64,000 nt of DNA, taken from CAISCU01 sp943361925 (GTDB lineage: Bacteria; Bacteroidota; Bacteroidia; UKL13-3). This document shows positions 53,598 through 63,031 of the stretch, in pieces (within the stretch, counting starts at the first letter, position 1; each line of letters opens with the position of its first letter). The stretch is from contig CALRIT020000008.1 of assembly GCA_943361925.1 (NCBI GenBank), forward strand, positions 1-64,000, given 5' to 3'. A model generated the notes under the pieces. That model worked only from the letters and a program-made list of their open reading frames with translations, did not search any database and was not told the origin of the DNA. Position numbers and translations under genes: made by a program.

Positions 53598-54831
53598 ACA
53601 GCGCTTTGAAATTATAGGAAATTCTCCCTTATTAAACATCGCACTTGAAACAGCAGTTAAAGTTTCAGGAACTGATATAACAGTGTTAATTAACGGAGAA
53701 AGTGGTGTTGGTAAAGAAGCATTTTCGAAAATTATACATGCTTTGAGTCACCGTAAACATGGTCCATTTATTGCTGTTAACTGCGGTGCAATACCTGAAG
53801 GCACAATAGATTCAGAATTATTTGGACATGAAAAAGGTTCGTTTACCGGAGCACATGATACACGAAAAGGATATTTTGAAACAGTAAATACAGGAACCAT
53901 TTTTTTAGATGAAGTTGGAGAACTTCCATTAGAAACACAAGCTAGGTTATTAAGGATGCTAGAAAGTGGTGAATTCTTAAAAGTTGGTTCTAGTAAAGTT
54001 CAAAAAACTGATGTAAGAATTATTGCAGCAACCAATAAAGATTTATTAGACCTTTCTCAAACCGGAAGATTTAGAGAAGATCTGTATTACAGACTTTCAA
54101 CGGTTCCAATTAAAGTTCCACCTTTAAGAGAAAGAAGAGAAGATATTGGTTTGTTATTCAGAAAATTCTCGGCAGATTTTGCAGAAAAATACCGATCGAA
54201 ACCAGTGGTATTAGAACCGGAAGCATTACAAATGATGATCAACTTTAGGTGGCCGGGAAATATCAGACAATTAAAAAATATTGCTGAACAATTATCGGTT
54301 TTAGACGAAGACAAAATTGTTAGTGGAGTTGAATTACAAAGAATTTTACCTCCAGAAAAATCGGGATTACCAATGATTATTGGAAACTCTGCTGCAGAAA
54401 TGCAATTGAGTGAACGCGATATTATGTATAAGTTTTTGTTGGATTTAAGAAAAGATCTTTCCGACTTAAAAGCGGTGGTTTATGATATGATGCAGGGAAA
54501 CTTGAACAATACGGAAATATTCAAACAACCGGTAAATCATAACAATATCAATACTCCTGTTTATACCGCACCTGATTATAACCAAACATTACCGGTAACA
54601 CAACCAGTAGTTCAAATAACGCATCCAAATCATGTTCACACAAATGATTACATTGATATAACAGAATCAAATCCTGAACCTGAATCATTATCATTGGAGC
54701 AAAAAGAGATAGAGTTGATTAGCAAATCGCTTAAAAAGCATCATGGGAAACGCAAGAAAGCTGCACAGGAATTAGGCATCTCAGAAAGAACCTTGTATAG
54801 AAAAATCAAACAATATGATTTAGAAGATTAG
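53578..54831 (+). CDS. sigma-54 interacting transcriptional activator
   Basis: A 417-residue enhancer-binding protein. The AAA+ domain has Walker A GESGVGKEAFSKII (about 43-56), the sigma-54 contact loop GSFTGAHDTRKG, Walker B FLDEVGELPL, and the arginine finger region FREDLYYRLSTVPIKVPPLR. The C-terminal FIS-type helix-turn-helix is KRKKAAQELGISERTLYRKI. There is almost no N-terminal sensor domain, so it may be constitutive or regulated by another protein. ATG at 53578 overlaps the end of the upstream gene. Confidence 0.93.
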   Translation: MNIQDIKQRFEIIGNSPLLNIALETAVKVSGTDITVLINGESGVGKEAFSKIIHALSHRKHGPFIAVNCGAIPEGTIDSELFGHEKGSFTGAHDTRKGYFETVNTGTIFLDEVGELPLETQARLLRMLESGEFLKVGSSKVQKTDVRIIAATNKDLLDLSQTGRFREDLYYRLSTVPIKVPPLRERREDIGLLFRKFSADFAEKYRSKPVVLEPEALQMMINFRWPGNIRQLKNIAEQLSVLDEDKIVSGVELQRILPPEKSGLPMIIGNSAAEMQLSERDIMYKFLLDLRKDLSDLKAVVYDMMQGNLNNTEIFKQPVNHNNINTPVYTAPDYNQTLPVTQPVVQITHPNHVHTNDYIDITESNPEPESLSLEQKEIELISKSLKKHHGKRKKAAQELGISERTLYRKIKQYDLED

Positions 54832-54841
54832 AAAATTTCAT

Positions 54842-54880
54842 AAAAAAAGGGCTTGCATCGATTGATACAAGCCCTTTTTT
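54842..54880. terminator. bidirectional terminator
   Basis: A stem GGGCTTG / CAAGCCC, extended inward by three further pairs, with flanking A-run and T-run, sits between the convergent sigma-54 activator and thioredoxin genes. Confidence 0.92.
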
Positions 54881-54894
54881 ATTCGTTATTAAAA

Positions 54895-55362
54895 TTACTT
54901 TTTAGATTTCAATTTGCCGGCAATGTCTACCAAAATTGGTTTTAATTGCTCTGCATTTTTATATCCAACCATAATTTCAGAAGTTTTAGCTTTTGGATTC
55001 ATAAAAATGGTTGTTGGATAACCATTGATTTGATTGTTGCTTATAACTTGAGCAAGTTGAGGACCTGTGTATGATTTGCCTTCAAAAGTATAAGTAACAC
55101 CTTCGATTTCAGGATTGAATTTAATGGCAATAAAATCTTTACCTACTAATTCCGCAATTTCAGGTTTTGCATAAGCATCTCTATCCATGCGCTTGCACCA
55201 GCCACACCACTCGGTATATATATCAACCAACATGATTTTATTCTTTTTCTTGGCTAATTCATAACCTTGATTAAAATCCATCCACTTAATTTCTTCGGAT
55301 GATTTCATGGAAGTAGCCATGATAGTTACCAAGGCTAATACTACTAATTTTATTTTATGCAT
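54895..55362 (-). CDS. secreted thioredoxin-family protein
   Basis: A 155-residue protein with a signal peptide (about 1-20) and a thioredoxin fold of the DUF255/thioredoxin-7 type: VDIYTEWCGWCKRMDRDAY holds the CGWC redox pair (near residues 51-54), and GYPTTIFMNP has the cis-Pro. It probably reduces or isomerises disulphides in the periplasm. Monocistronic by position. Confidence 0.9.
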   Translation of the reverse strand: MHKIKLVVLALVTIMATSMKSSEEIKWMDFNQGYELAKKKNKIMLVDIYTEWCGWCKRMDRDAYAKPEIAELVGKDFIAIKFNPEIEGVTYTFEGKSYTGPQLAQVISNNQINGYPTTIFMNPKAKTSEIMVGYKNAEQLKPILVDIAGKLKSKK

Positions 55363-55499
55363 ATTTCTTATGTTACAATTCTAGTGCCAAATTTTACTTC
55401 TGCAAAATAACAAAGTATCTACAGCAAGCAAGTGAATTTTAAGCAATCCTGTTTTCAAAAGTAAAAAAAGAATTTCCTTAAAATATCTTAAGAATATTA

Positions 55500-56756
55500 C
55501 TAAGCGTTTTCAGCCATAGAAACTATTCTTCCTACTTCACTGTAAGCTCCAGTTGCCAATTTTTCTCTAATTTCAACAAAGGCCTTAATTGTTTCTTCAA
55601 CATTCTCTAAAGTGTGAACTGCAGTAGGAATTAATCTTAATAAAATCATTCCTTTAGGAATAACAGGATAAACAACCACTGAACAGAAAATACCATAATT
55701 TTCTCTCAAATCATGAACTACTGCTGTCGACTCCCCTACTGTTCCGTGCATCATAACAGGAGTTACACAAGAATTGGTTCTACCTAAATCAAAACCAACA
55801 TCTTTTAATCCTTTTTGTAATGCATCTACAATTTTCCAAAGATTTTCTTTTAACTCAGGATGGTTTCTAATTAATTCCAATCTTTTTAAAGCACCCCAAA
55901 CTATTGGCATTGGAACTGATTTTGCATAAATCTGAGAACGCAAATTGTAACGTAAAAACTTTACAACTTGTTTATCAGCAGCAATAAAACCACCAATTAA
56001 TGCCATTGATTTTGCAAAAGTTCCAAAGTAAACATCAATTCCATCTTGACAATTTTGCTCTTCACCAGTACCGGCTCCTGTTTTACCTAATGTACCAAAT
56101 CCATGTGCATCATCAACAAATAATCTGAATGAATATTTTGATTTTAATGCAACGATATCAGCTAAACGACCTTGAGCACCTGTCATACCAAATACACCTT
56201 CGGTAATTACCAAAATAGCACCACCCGATTCTTCAGTAAGTTTAGTTGCACGTTGTAATTGTTTTTCAAGACTTTCCAAGTTGTTGTGCTCGTAAACAAA
56301 ACGTTTACCCATGTGTAATCTAACACCATCAACAATACAAGCATGAGATTCTGCATCATAAACTATTACATCATGTCTATCAACCAATGCATCAATAGCA
56401 GAAACCATTCCTTGGTAGCCATAATTTAATAAAACTGCATCTTCTTTAGATTCAAACGCAGCCAATTCTCTATCTAATTGTTCGTGGTAAACACTATTTC
56501 CACTCATCATTCTGGCTCCCATTGGGTAAGCCAATCCAAATTTTTCAGTAGCTTCTGTATCAGCTTTTCTTACTTCAGGATGATTTGCCAAACCCAGGTA
56601 GTTATTCAAACTCCAGTTCAACATTTCCTTACCACGAAAAGTCATTCTTGGACCAATTTCCCCTTCTAATCTTGGGAACATATAATATCCATAAGCATCA
56701 TCGGCATATTGTCCTAATGGGCCGAGTTTTTTCTGAAGTTTGTCAAATAAATCCAT
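55500..56756 (-). CDS. alpha-oxoamine synthase (SPT/KBL/AONS family)
   Basis: A 418-residue PLP enzyme joining an acyl-CoA to an amino acid. Motifs are WSLNNYLGLANHPEVRKADT near 40, NYGYQGMVSAIDALV near 105, ESHACIVDGVRLHMG near 130, DDAHGFGTLGKTGAGTG near 215 and the PLP lysine in GTFAKSMALIGGF near 248. The family includes serine palmitoyltransferase, 2-amino-3-ketobutyrate ligase, and the cysteate acyltransferase of sulphonolipid (capnine) synthesis; which one applies cannot be told from sequence alone. ATG at 56756 (MDLFDKLQKKLG) matches relatives better than an upstream one. Confidence 0.85.
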   Translation of the reverse strand: MDLFDKLQKKLGPLGQYADDAYGYYMFPRLEGEIGPRMTFRGKEMLNWSLNNYLGLANHPEVRKADTEATEKFGLAYPMGARMMSGNSVYHEQLDRELAAFESKEDAVLLNYGYQGMVSAIDALVDRHDVIVYDAESHACIVDGVRLHMGKRFVYEHNNLESLEKQLQRATKLTEESGGAILVITEGVFGMTGAQGRLADIVALKSKYSFRLFVDDAHGFGTLGKTGAGTGEEQNCQDGIDVYFGTFAKSMALIGGFIAADKQVVKFLRYNLRSQIYAKSVPMPIVWGALKRLELIRNHPELKENLWKIVDALQKGLKDVGFDLGRTNSCVTPVMMHGTVGESTAVVHDLRENYGIFCSVVVYPVIPKGMILLRLIPTAVHTLENVEETIKAFVEIREKLATGAYSEVGRIVSMAENA

Positions 56757-56854
56757 GATTCGATTAAATAATTGCGCGAAAATACGATGTAAAGAAGTCA
56801 ATCGCCACTTTAACATTAAATTTCAGCTTTTTTTACCTCCTAAAATTGTAAAAA

Positions 56855-58795
56855 TTAGAATTTAAAGCGCAATTGTAGTTTCCAATCATATTCTGTAAAC
56901 TCACGTTTATCTGATTTTAAATAACCCAATTTCATCCCAATTTTGAAGTTTTTTGATACTGAATAATTCATCATAAAAAAACCTGAGTTCCCATTTCCAC
57001 TGTAGGTATTGAGTCCAAAAACTCCATTTAATTCCGATTCTGTTGCATACAATAAAGGTCCATTTTCGTCTGAACTAAAAATCGAATACCGAATATTGAT
57101 GCTCATTTTTTGTGATTTCCACTCTAATTCCTCTATAAATAAATTTGAACTCAATTTTGATGTTCCTGATTTTGAGATTAAATCATACCTGCTTAATAAT
57201 TCTATGTTTTTATGAATTTTAAACTGAAGGAATCCTCGTAACTGGCCGGAAACAATGGGCTTGATAGAATTATCCTGATTTTCTTCTGAACTAATTCTCC
57301 TCATTCTAATGCTAGTTTTTAGCCCTGAGCGGAGTTCATATTTTAATTCTGAAAAGTAATCCAATCCCCATTTGCAACTTGGAAATCTGTACTTTAACCA
57401 ATCTGAAACATAATAATCACAAAAAGCCGATAAACTTAAATTCCTTGTTATTTTATATGAAGTTCCAAAATAAAATCCACGCTCATTTTGATTTCCCCAT
57501 TCACACATTCCATTGGCAAAAGGATTGTTGTAGTTTTTGGAATAATCCCTAAGTAAAAAAACAAAGTCAAGTTTTGAATCAAAGGCCATCAATCCTGTTA
57601 TTTGGGCTGCATGAGCGCGATAAGAATCAAATGTTAGTTCAGAAGCCAAAAGTAAATTTTTATAATTTAGACGAAGGTTCATTCCTCCTAAATAATAATT
57701 TGAAGCACTTTCATTCCAAAATTGATAAGGCTTTGATTTATCAAGTTGCAAGTTTTCCGACAATTTCCTGTGCAAAGCCAATAAGCCAAATTTTATTTTT
57801 TTGATTTGAAATCGAAAATGAAATCCCACTAAGTATTCAGCTATTTGATTCTTTTTTGCTAATTCTGATTCAGTTCGGTGAAGTCCTGTTTCATAAATCG
57901 AACCTAACATTAAAGTATCAGAAACTAAACTAGCACTTTTGTTTTTATAGGAGCAAAACACATCCAAATCGAACAATTTAAAATCATAAGAAAAAGCAAT
58001 TCCTCTAAAAAATCGGTTTTCTTCAAAAGAACTGAATTTGTTAATTCCATCATTAAAACGAATTGCATTCAAGACCTGAGCGCCTTTTCCGGGTGCAAAA
58101 CCTAAACCAAGCCCTAAACCTTGTCCGTAATGCAAACGATAATCGCCAATAGCTATTCTTTTTAAACGTGTATTCCCTTGGTAATAAAGATGAAAACTGC
58201 GAAAATCAAAAACTCCATTCTTTAAGCTTGTATATTTTTCGCCTGCATCATTTTCAAGATTGAAACCAAATTGCCAGGCATCTGAAAGTTTCATTTTAAA
58301 TTTGAGCAAATCATGAAAATATTGCTTGGGAAATAATTCTACATCAATTGATTTAAACATTCTGGTTAAGTTGAGCTCCACTCTTGAATTATCATTATAA
58401 CTATTAGATTTAAAGGATGAAATCAGCTTTTTATCTACAAACACAAAATGTCGAATCCAAAGCGCCATTTCAATTTTCAAATCATTAACAGCCACCAATT
58501 CTTCAATACATAAAAAGTCGCCATTTAAAATTCTATGTTTGATAATTAACTGCGCATCCAACAAATTCACAAATGGAATTTCCATCAAGTTTTTCTCAGT
58601 ACATTTATTTAAAGAAAGTGGATGGCTTGACAAATCCTCAAGTTTTAAAATTAAATCTTGTTGCAAATTGGCATCAGCAGAAAAATCGGGGTGATTTTTA
58701 ATGATGTTCTCCCAATTTTGATTGCCTGAAGAAATTTGTCCAATTGAAATTAAACCGTACATCAACAGGAAAATCAATAATATATAATGCTTCAT
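56855..58795 (-). CDS. helix-hairpin-helix outer-membrane barrel protein
   Basis: A 646-residue protein: a signal peptide (about 1-20), a short ComEA-like helix-hairpin-helix region (about 45-115, with CTEKNLMEIPFVNLLDAQLI and FLCIEELVAVNDLKIEMAL), then a long beta-barrel to a C-terminal Phe (KLQLRFKF). HhH domains bind nucleic acid, so an outer-membrane barrel carrying one suggests a DNA-related surface role, possibly uptake. It begins one base after the stop of the 269-residue gene upstream. The ATG at 58795 starts the signal peptide. Confidence 0.7.
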   Translation of the reverse strand: MKHYILLIFLLMYGLISIGQISSGNQNWENIIKNHPDFSADANLQQDLILKLEDLSSHPLSLNKCTEKNLMEIPFVNLLDAQLIIKHRILNGDFLCIEELVAVNDLKIEMALWIRHFVFVDKKLISSFKSNSYNDNSRVELNLTRMFKSIDVELFPKQYFHDLLKFKMKLSDAWQFGFNLENDAGEKYTSLKNGVFDFRSFHLYYQGNTRLKRIAIGDYRLHYGQGLGLGLGFAPGKGAQVLNAIRFNDGINKFSSFEENRFFRGIAFSYDFKLFDLDVFCSYKNKSASLVSDTLMLGSIYETGLHRTESELAKKNQIAEYLVGFHFRFQIKKIKFGLLALHRKLSENLQLDKSKPYQFWNESASNYYLGGMNLRLNYKNLLLASELTFDSYRAHAAQITGLMAFDSKLDFVFLLRDYSKNYNNPFANGMCEWGNQNERGFYFGTSYKITRNLSLSAFCDYYVSDWLKYRFPSCKWGLDYFSELKYELRSGLKTSIRMRRISSEENQDNSIKPIVSGQLRGFLQFKIHKNIELLSRYDLISKSGTSKLSSNLFIEELEWKSQKMSINIRYSIFSSDENGPLLYATESELNGVFGLNTYSGNGNSGFFMMNYSVSKNFKIGMKLGYLKSDKREFTEYDWKLQLRFKF

Positions 58796-58796
58796 A

Positions 58797-59606
58797 TTAT
58801 TGAGCTCCAATAAAATATTGAATTGAACATGCAAACCTCAATCCCCAGTATTGTCGATAGGAATTTGAGAAATTAAAATCCAGCTGATTATATTTAAATC
58901 CTAATCCAAAGCAGAATTCCGGTCGGTTTAAATAGGAACCTGAATTAATATAAAACGATGATTCCGGCTTTTGAAATTGAAATGCGAAGGATTGTTCGGA
59001 GGATTTAACATCAGGCTCTTTCTTAGCCATCATTAAAAATTTGAGGTTTGGAACCAATTGCCATGAAAGATTCAGTCTGTAATAATCGGAAAGGGTTTCA
59101 TTTGAATTGAACGATTTCATCATTCCTAAATTAGAAGCCACCTGAATGTTTGAATTAATTTTATAAAAAAACGAGAATTGAGTACCAGGTAAATTTCCCG
59201 ATTCATATTCAGGAATTCCTGAATGAAAGTAAAGCAGGTCGATTCCCATAAAAAATTCAGGTAATATTTTTTTTGAAATCCCAAGTACAAAAATCTGCTT
59301 CTTTAATTGAGCCTCATTTGCCTGTACTAGCCCAATTTTATAGGCACTAAGCTTATTTTGTTTTACTAATATCAGTTGAAAATCAGACAAGGAAGTCGAA
59401 ATTGCAGGAACAACTGATGAAATGGATGAATAATAACCCAAATTATTCAATGGAACTGCGGGTTGAAGAAATAAATTTCCTGCGGAATGAGGAATAATGA
59501 CATTTTGGGCTGAACCTAAAGATTCTGAACCTGAAAAGCCTTGTAAAACCTGAGAAAACAGGCTTATCCGACTAAAAATAATGAATAAAAAAAGTGTAAA
59601 TCGCAT
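58797..59606 (-). CDS. putative outer-membrane beta-barrel protein
   Basis: A 269-residue protein with a signal peptide (residues 1-19, SRISLFSQ end) and an alternating beta pattern to a terminal CSIQYFIGAQ. The start of the mature part (GSESLGSAQNVIIPHSAGNL) resembles small Bacteroidota outer-membrane proteins of the PorV-like or PorP-like type, but no family is certain. It is co-transcribed with the HhH barrel gene, so the two may form one outer-membrane complex. Confidence 0.65.
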   Translation of the reverse strand: MRFTLFLFIIFSRISLFSQVLQGFSGSESLGSAQNVIIPHSAGNLFLQPAVPLNNLGYYSSISSVVPAISTSLSDFQLILVKQNKLSAYKIGLVQANEAQLKKQIFVLGISKKILPEFFMGIDLLYFHSGIPEYESGNLPGTQFSFFYKINSNIQVASNLGMMKSFNSNETLSDYYRLNLSWQLVPNLKFLMMAKKEPDVKSSEQSFAFQFQKPESSFYINSGSYLNRPEFCFGLGFKYNQLDFNFSNSYRQYWGLRFACSIQYFIGAQ

Positions 59607-59770
59607 GTATTAAATTTACACCTACCTTTAATTAGCAAAAATATAGGTAGTTACAACGTTTTGAAAATCAAGCCAATAAAAACCTAAAAAAAACCAATGC
59701 AACAAATATGTTTGGCAAATGCTATTTTCGCAGGCTTGAAAAATAAATACTGATAAAAAAATAAATACTT

Positions 59771-62233
59771 ATGAATGATTATGTAATCTACTTAGTCCCT
59801 GCGTTGGGGATTATTGGCCTAATAGTAATGGCCATTAAGAGTGCCTGGGTTAGTAAACAGGATGCGGGTGATAAAAACATGCAAGAACTTGCAGGTTATA
59901 TTGCTGATGGAGCAATGGCCTTTTTAAAAGCTGAATGGAAAGTTTTAAGCATTTTCGTAGCAATTGCTGCTGCATTATTAGCTTATTCAGGAACCATTCA
60001 CGAAATCAATGGCAAACCAATTCACTCTAGCTGGATTATTTCGATTTCATTCATTATAGGAGCAGTATTCTCTGCAACTGCAGGTTATATTGGTATGAAA
60101 GTAGCTACTAAAGCTAATGTTCGTACAACTCAAGCTGCTCGTACTAGTTTAAAACAAGCATTAAAAGTTTCATTCACAGGTGGTACTGTAATGGGATTAG
60201 GTGTTGCCGGTTTAGCTGTTTTAGGTTTAGGCGGATTGTTTATTGCTTTCTTAAATATTTTTGCTGATTTAGGTGCAGATACAGTTAAAACTGCAATTGA
60301 AGTTTTAACAGGTTTCTCTTTAGGAGCTGAATCAATTGCATTATTTGCTCGTGTTGGTGGTGGTATTTATACAAAAGCTGCTGACGTAGGTGCTGACTTA
60401 GTTGGTAAAGTTGAAGCTGGTATTCCTGAGGATGACGTTCGTAATCCTGCAACTATTGCAGATAACGTAGGTGATAACGTAGGTGACGTTGCTGGTATGG
60501 GTGCGGATTTATTCGGTTCTTATGTTGCTACAATTTTAGCTACAATGGTATTAGGACAAGAAATCGTTGTTACTGATAATTTTGGTGGAATGTCTCCTAT
60601 TTTATTACCAATGGTTATTTGTGGTTTAGGTATATTATTCTCAATCGTTGGAACTTGGTTTGTAACTATTAAAGATGAAAAATCAAATGTTCAAAACGCA
60701 TTAAACTTAGGTAACTGGTCTTCAATGTTATTGACAGTTGCAGCTTCATACTTCATCGTAAATTGGATGTTACCAGAAACTTTGAGTTTACGTGGATATG
60801 AATTCACAAAATTAAATGTATTCTTTGCTATCGTAGTTGGAACAGTAGTTGGTGCTATCATGAGTATTGTAACTGAGTATTACACAGCAATGGGTAAAGG
60901 TCCGGTTAATTCTATTATTCAACAATCTTCAACTGGTCACGCTACTAATATTATTGGTGGATTATCAGTTGGTATGAAATCTACAGTTATTCCTATTTTA
61001 ACTTTAGCTGGTGGTATTATGTTATCATACCATTTTGCAGGTTTATATGGTGTTGCAATTGCTGCTGCCGGTATGATGGCTACAACTGCTATGCAATTAG
61101 CTATTGATGCATTTGGTCCAATTGCAGATAATGCAGGTGGTATCGCTGAAATGAGTCAATTACCTCCTGAAGTTCGTGAAAGAACAGATAATTTGGATGC
61201 TGTTGGTAATACAACTGCTGCAACAGGAAAAGGATTTGCTATTGCATCTGCTGCATTAACATCATTGGCATTATTTGCTGCTTTCGTTGGTATTGCAGGT
61301 ATTGATGCAATTGATATTTACAAAGCTCCTGTTTTAGCAGGTTTATTTGTAGGTGGTATGATTCCATTTATTTTCTCCGCATTGTGTATTCAAGCTGTAG
61401 GTAAAGCGGCTATGGACATGGTACAAGAAGTTCGTAGACAGTTCCGCGAAATTCCTGGAATTATGGAATACAAAGCAAAACCTGAATATGAAAAATGTGT
61501 TGCTATCTCAACTAAAGCTTCTATTCGTGAAATGATGTTACCTGGAGCTATTGCTTTAATTACTCCATTAATTGTAGGATTTATTTTTGGCCCTGAAGTT
61601 TTAGGTGGATTATTAGCCGGTGTTACTGTATCAGGTGTATTGATGGGAATTTTCCAATCGAATGCAGGTGGTGCTTGGGATAATGCTAAAAAATCATTCG
61701 AAAAAGGTGTTCTTATCAATGGTGAAATGTTCTACAAAAAATCTGAGCCACATAAAGCTTCAGTAACAGGTGATACAGTTGGTGATCCTTTCAAAGATAC
61801 TTCTGGTCCTTCAATGAACATTTTGATTAAATTAATGTCAATCGTTTCTTTGGTTATCGCTCCTTATATCGCTGTTGAAGGCGGAATGAAAGCTGATAAA
61901 TCAATGGTGAATGGTGCTAAAACAGAATGTTGCTCAGAAATGGGTGCAGGCATGGATATGGGAAAATGTGACATGGATAAATGCATGAACATGACTCAAG
62001 AAGAATGTGCTGCTTATTGCGATAGTATGCAATGTACTCCAGAGCAAAAAGAAATTTGTTTGAAACATGCTAAAGGTGGTGAATGCAAAATGGATGATGC
62101 ACATTGCAAAAAAGATTCAGGCAAATGTGCTATGGATGAAAAAGGTGGATGTATGGAAGGTTGCGAACACAAATGTGATAGCAAAGAATCTTGTGAAAAA
62201 AGCTGTGGCGAAAAGTGTGCAGCACATCACTAA
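59771..62233 (+). CDS. hppA: membrane-bound pyrophosphatase with Cys-rich C-terminal tail
   Basis: An 820-residue ion-pumping pyrophosphatase with about 16 transmembrane helices. Catalytic motifs include GADLVGKVEAGIPEDDVRNP and NVGDNVGDVAGMGADLFGSY. GNTTAATGKG has Ala483-Ala484 where K+-independent enzymes have Lys, so it should be K+-dependent; whether it pumps H+, Na+ or both is undetermined. The core ends near residue 710. The last 106 residues hold 17 Cys, about 10 Met and 5 His (first CC at 720-721), a soluble region that should face the periplasm. Confidence 0.95.
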   Translation: MNDYVIYLVPALGIIGLIVMAIKSAWVSKQDAGDKNMQELAGYIADGAMAFLKAEWKVLSIFVAIAAALLAYSGTIHEINGKPIHSSWIISISFIIGAVFSATAGYIGMKVATKANVRTTQAARTSLKQALKVSFTGGTVMGLGVAGLAVLGLGGLFIAFLNIFADLGADTVKTAIEVLTGFSLGAESIALFARVGGGIYTKAADVGADLVGKVEAGIPEDDVRNPATIADNVGDNVGDVAGMGADLFGSYVATILATMVLGQEIVVTDNFGGMSPILLPMVICGLGILFSIVGTWFVTIKDEKSNVQNALNLGNWSSMLLTVAASYFIVNWMLPETLSLRGYEFTKLNVFFAIVVGTVVGAIMSIVTEYYTAMGKGPVNSIIQQSSTGHATNIIGGLSVGMKSTVIPILTLAGGIMLSYHFAGLYGVAIAAAGMMATTAMQLAIDAFGPIADNAGGIAEMSQLPPEVRERTDNLDAVGNTTAATGKGFAIASAALTSLALFAAFVGIAGIDAIDIYKAPVLAGLFVGGMIPFIFSALCIQAVGKAAMDMVQEVRRQFREIPGIMEYKAKPEYEKCVAISTKASIREMMLPGAIALITPLIVGFIFGPEVLGGLLAGVTVSGVLMGIFQSNAGGAWDNAKKSFEKGVLINGEMFYKKSEPHKASVTGDTVGDPFKDTSGPSMNILIKLMSIVSLVIAPYIAVEGGMKADKSMVNGAKTECCSEMGAGMDMGKCDMDKCMNMTQEECAAYCDSMQCTPEQKEICLKHAKGGECKMDDAHCKKDSGKCAMDEKGGCMEGCEHKCDSKESCEKSCGEKCAAHH

Positions 62234-62251
62234 TATTAAATAATTTTTATT

Positions 62252-62283
62252 GAAAGGCTGCCCAAAGGCAGCCTTTCTTTTTT
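62252..62283 (+). terminator. terminator after hppA
   Basis: An 11-bp perfect stem (GAAAGGCTGCC / GGCAGCCTTTC, loop CAAA) is followed by a T-run. It lies 18 bp after the hppA stop and just before the methyltransferase start, so the next genes need their own promoter or readthrough. Confidence 0.92.
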
Positions 62284-62290
62284 CAGGAAT

Positions 62291-63031
62291 ATGGAAACAA
62301 ATGAATGGTTTAAGGATTGGTTTGATTCGAAGTATTATCACATACTTTATCAGAACAGAAATGATGAAGAAGCCGCAAACTTCCTAAATAAATTAGTTGA
62401 ACTTTTTAAGCCAAGACAAGATTGTGAAATCATTGATTTAGCATGTGGTAAAGGAAGACATTCAATTTATTTAAACTCCTTAGGTTATAAATTAACCGGA
62501 GTTGATTTGGCTGAACACAGCATTCTGGCTGCCAAAAAATTTGAAAATCCACGTTTGCATTTTGAAGTTCAGGATTTAAGAAACCTTCAGCTAAATCATA
62601 AATTTGATATTGCACTGAACCTATTTACAAGTTTTGGTTATTTTGATTCAATGGAAACCAATAAAATGGTTTTAAAAAGTATACATTCGATTTTAAATGA
62701 GAATGGAAGTTTACTTATTGACTTTCTAAATATCAATCATGTAAAAAAGATAATGAAGCCATTTGAAATTAAAATTGAATCAGGAATCGAATTTCAAATC
62801 AGCAAAAAAATTGAAGACAATAAAATTATAAAGGATATTCGCTTTTCAGAGCAAGGACATGATTATCATTTTCAAGAAAATGTGCAGGCATTATGTTTAG
62901 ATGATTTCACAGAAATGTTGGAAGAATCTGGCTTCAAACCTTTGAAGTTTTACGGAAACTACAATTTAGATGAATACAATCCTGAGGTATCGGAAAGACT
63001 AATTATACTATCAGCCAGACAAGATGCTTGA
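62291..63031 (+). CDS. class I SAM-dependent methyltransferase
   Basis: A 246-residue methyltransferase: motif I IIDLACGKGRHSIYLNSLGY (about 45-64), motif II YKLTGVDLAEHSI, then FDIALNLFTSFGYFDS as motif IV. The substrate is unknown. Its stop overlaps the PAP2 gene start by 8 nt, so they are coupled. The start is 8 bases after the hppA terminator T-run. Confidence 0.88.
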   Translation: METNEWFKDWFDSKYYHILYQNRNDEEAANFLNKLVELFKPRQDCEIIDLACGKGRHSIYLNSLGYKLTGVDLAEHSILAAKKFENPRLHFEVQDLRNLQLNHKFDIALNLFTSFGYFDSMETNKMVLKSIHSILNENGSLLIDFLNINHVKKIMKPFEIKIESGIEFQISKKIEDNKIIKDIRFSEQGHDYHFQENVQALCLDDFTEMLEESGFKPLKFYGNYNLDEYNPEVSERLIILSARQDA

